This document shows positions 5,837 through 5,975 of a stretch of DNA of 5,975 nucleotides, in pieces. The DNA lies in NCBI GenBank assembly GCA_003132865.1, contig PKYZ01000697.1, positions 1-5,975 on the forward strand. Direction: 5' to 3'. This DNA comes from Bryobacterales bacterium (GTDB lineage Bacteria; Acidobacteriota; Terriglobia; Bryobacterales; Bryobacteraceae). Numbering within the stretch: the stretch's first letter is position 1; every line of letters starts with the position of its first letter. A program made the translations under genes and the position numbers. A model generated the notes under the pieces. The model searched no databases. It saw only the letters and a list, made by a program, of their open reading frames with translations, and was not told the DNA's origin.

Positions 5837-5854
5837 GGCAGCACCGGAGCTGCC
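5837..5854 (-). repeat. Second small hairpin downstream of copy 3
   Basis: GGCAGC-ACCGGA-GCTGCC, identical to the hairpin after copy 1 and missing after copy 2. Confidence 0.5.
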
Positions 5855-5862
5855 ACGCACCG

Positions 5863-5975
5863 CTAGAAAATCATTCCGTCGGCCACGGTGAACTGCGTAG
5901 CCGGGTTGTCATCGAGCATCCGCCAGCCGCCGCAACCGTTGCTGTTACAGGGCGTCCCGGTGTACTGCCAGATCG
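5863..5975 (-). CDS. Secreted lectin-like beta-propeller, copy 3 (C-terminal end only)
   Basis: Only the last 36 codons are inside the window; the gene continues past the right edge. They encode IWQYTGTPCNSNGCGGWRML followed by DDNPATQFTVADGMIF, identical at protein level to the end of copy 1 and covering most of blade 7. At nucleotide level I count one difference from copy 1 within this coding piece, whereas copy 2 differs at many positions. The rest of the gene, including its signal peptide and whether its frame is intact, cannot be judged here. Confidence 0.9.
   Translation of the reverse strand, partial: IWQYTGTPCNSNGCGGWRMLDDNPATQFTVADGMIF

Larger units (their letters stand above)
2917..5975 (-). 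repeat. Tandem array of ~1.44 kb propeller-gene units (at least 3 copies)
   Basis: The same gene plus spacer is repeated head to tail. Stop codons fall at 2982, 4420 and 5863, giving periods of 1438 and 1443 bases. Homology covers the coding sequence, the leader with its ribosome site and hairpins, a 13-bp inverted repeat and the 3' hairpins. The array homology begins abruptly at about 2917 on the left and runs off the right edge, so the copy number is a minimum. All copies have the same orientation, so recombination between them would delete or duplicate units rather than invert them. Confidence 0.93.

Overview
This is a GC-rich bacterial window. It has a decayed left third, one intact transporter gene, and on the right a tandem array of secreted repeat-protein genes. 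All intact genes lie on the minus strand. The organism cannot be fixed from sequence alone. The GC content, the FitA/VapC-type toxin-antitoxin relic, the stand-alone APC permease and the lineage-expanded secreted propellers would fit a large-genome soil bacterium such as an Acidobacteriota, but that is a guess.

Left region (1-1246): a gene graveyard. A VapB-like antitoxin gene (685 to 439, minus) carries one frameshift. It overlaps the start of a VapC-like PIN toxin gene (442 to 246, minus) that is frameshifted after its first catalytic Asp and cut off near half length. On the plus strand (about 811-1024) are two ankyrin repeats split by a one-base insertion. No intact gene is visible here.

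Middle (1247-2629, minus): a complete 460-residue amino-acid permease of the APC superfamily. About 290 bases of apparently non-coding DNA separate it from the array.

Right region (2917-5975, minus): at least three head-to-tail copies of a unit of about 1.44 kb. Each unit encodes a signal peptide followed by seven blades of 43-45 residues, giving a predicted secreted seven-bladed, lectin-like beta-propeller with a CX4C cysteine pair in every blade. Copy 1 (4010 to 2982) is intact. Copy 2 (5444 to 4420) has a one-base frameshift at a G5/C5 tract between blades 1 and 2. Copy 3 enters from the right edge, with only its last 36 codons visible. The spacers are also repeated: each contains a good Shine-Dalgarno, a leader stem-loop whose pairing is preserved on the transcribed strand, a GAGGCC stem, a 13-bp inverted repeat enclosing about 75 bases, and terminator-like hairpins. 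Copies 1 and 3 are nearly identical at their 3' ends while copy 2 between them is more diverged. That suggests a two-gene duplication unit (A-B-A) or gene conversion.

The array is the most unusual part of the window: recombining paralogs of an exported, probably ligand-binding propeller embedded in conserved structured spacers. Its function is unknown from sequence.
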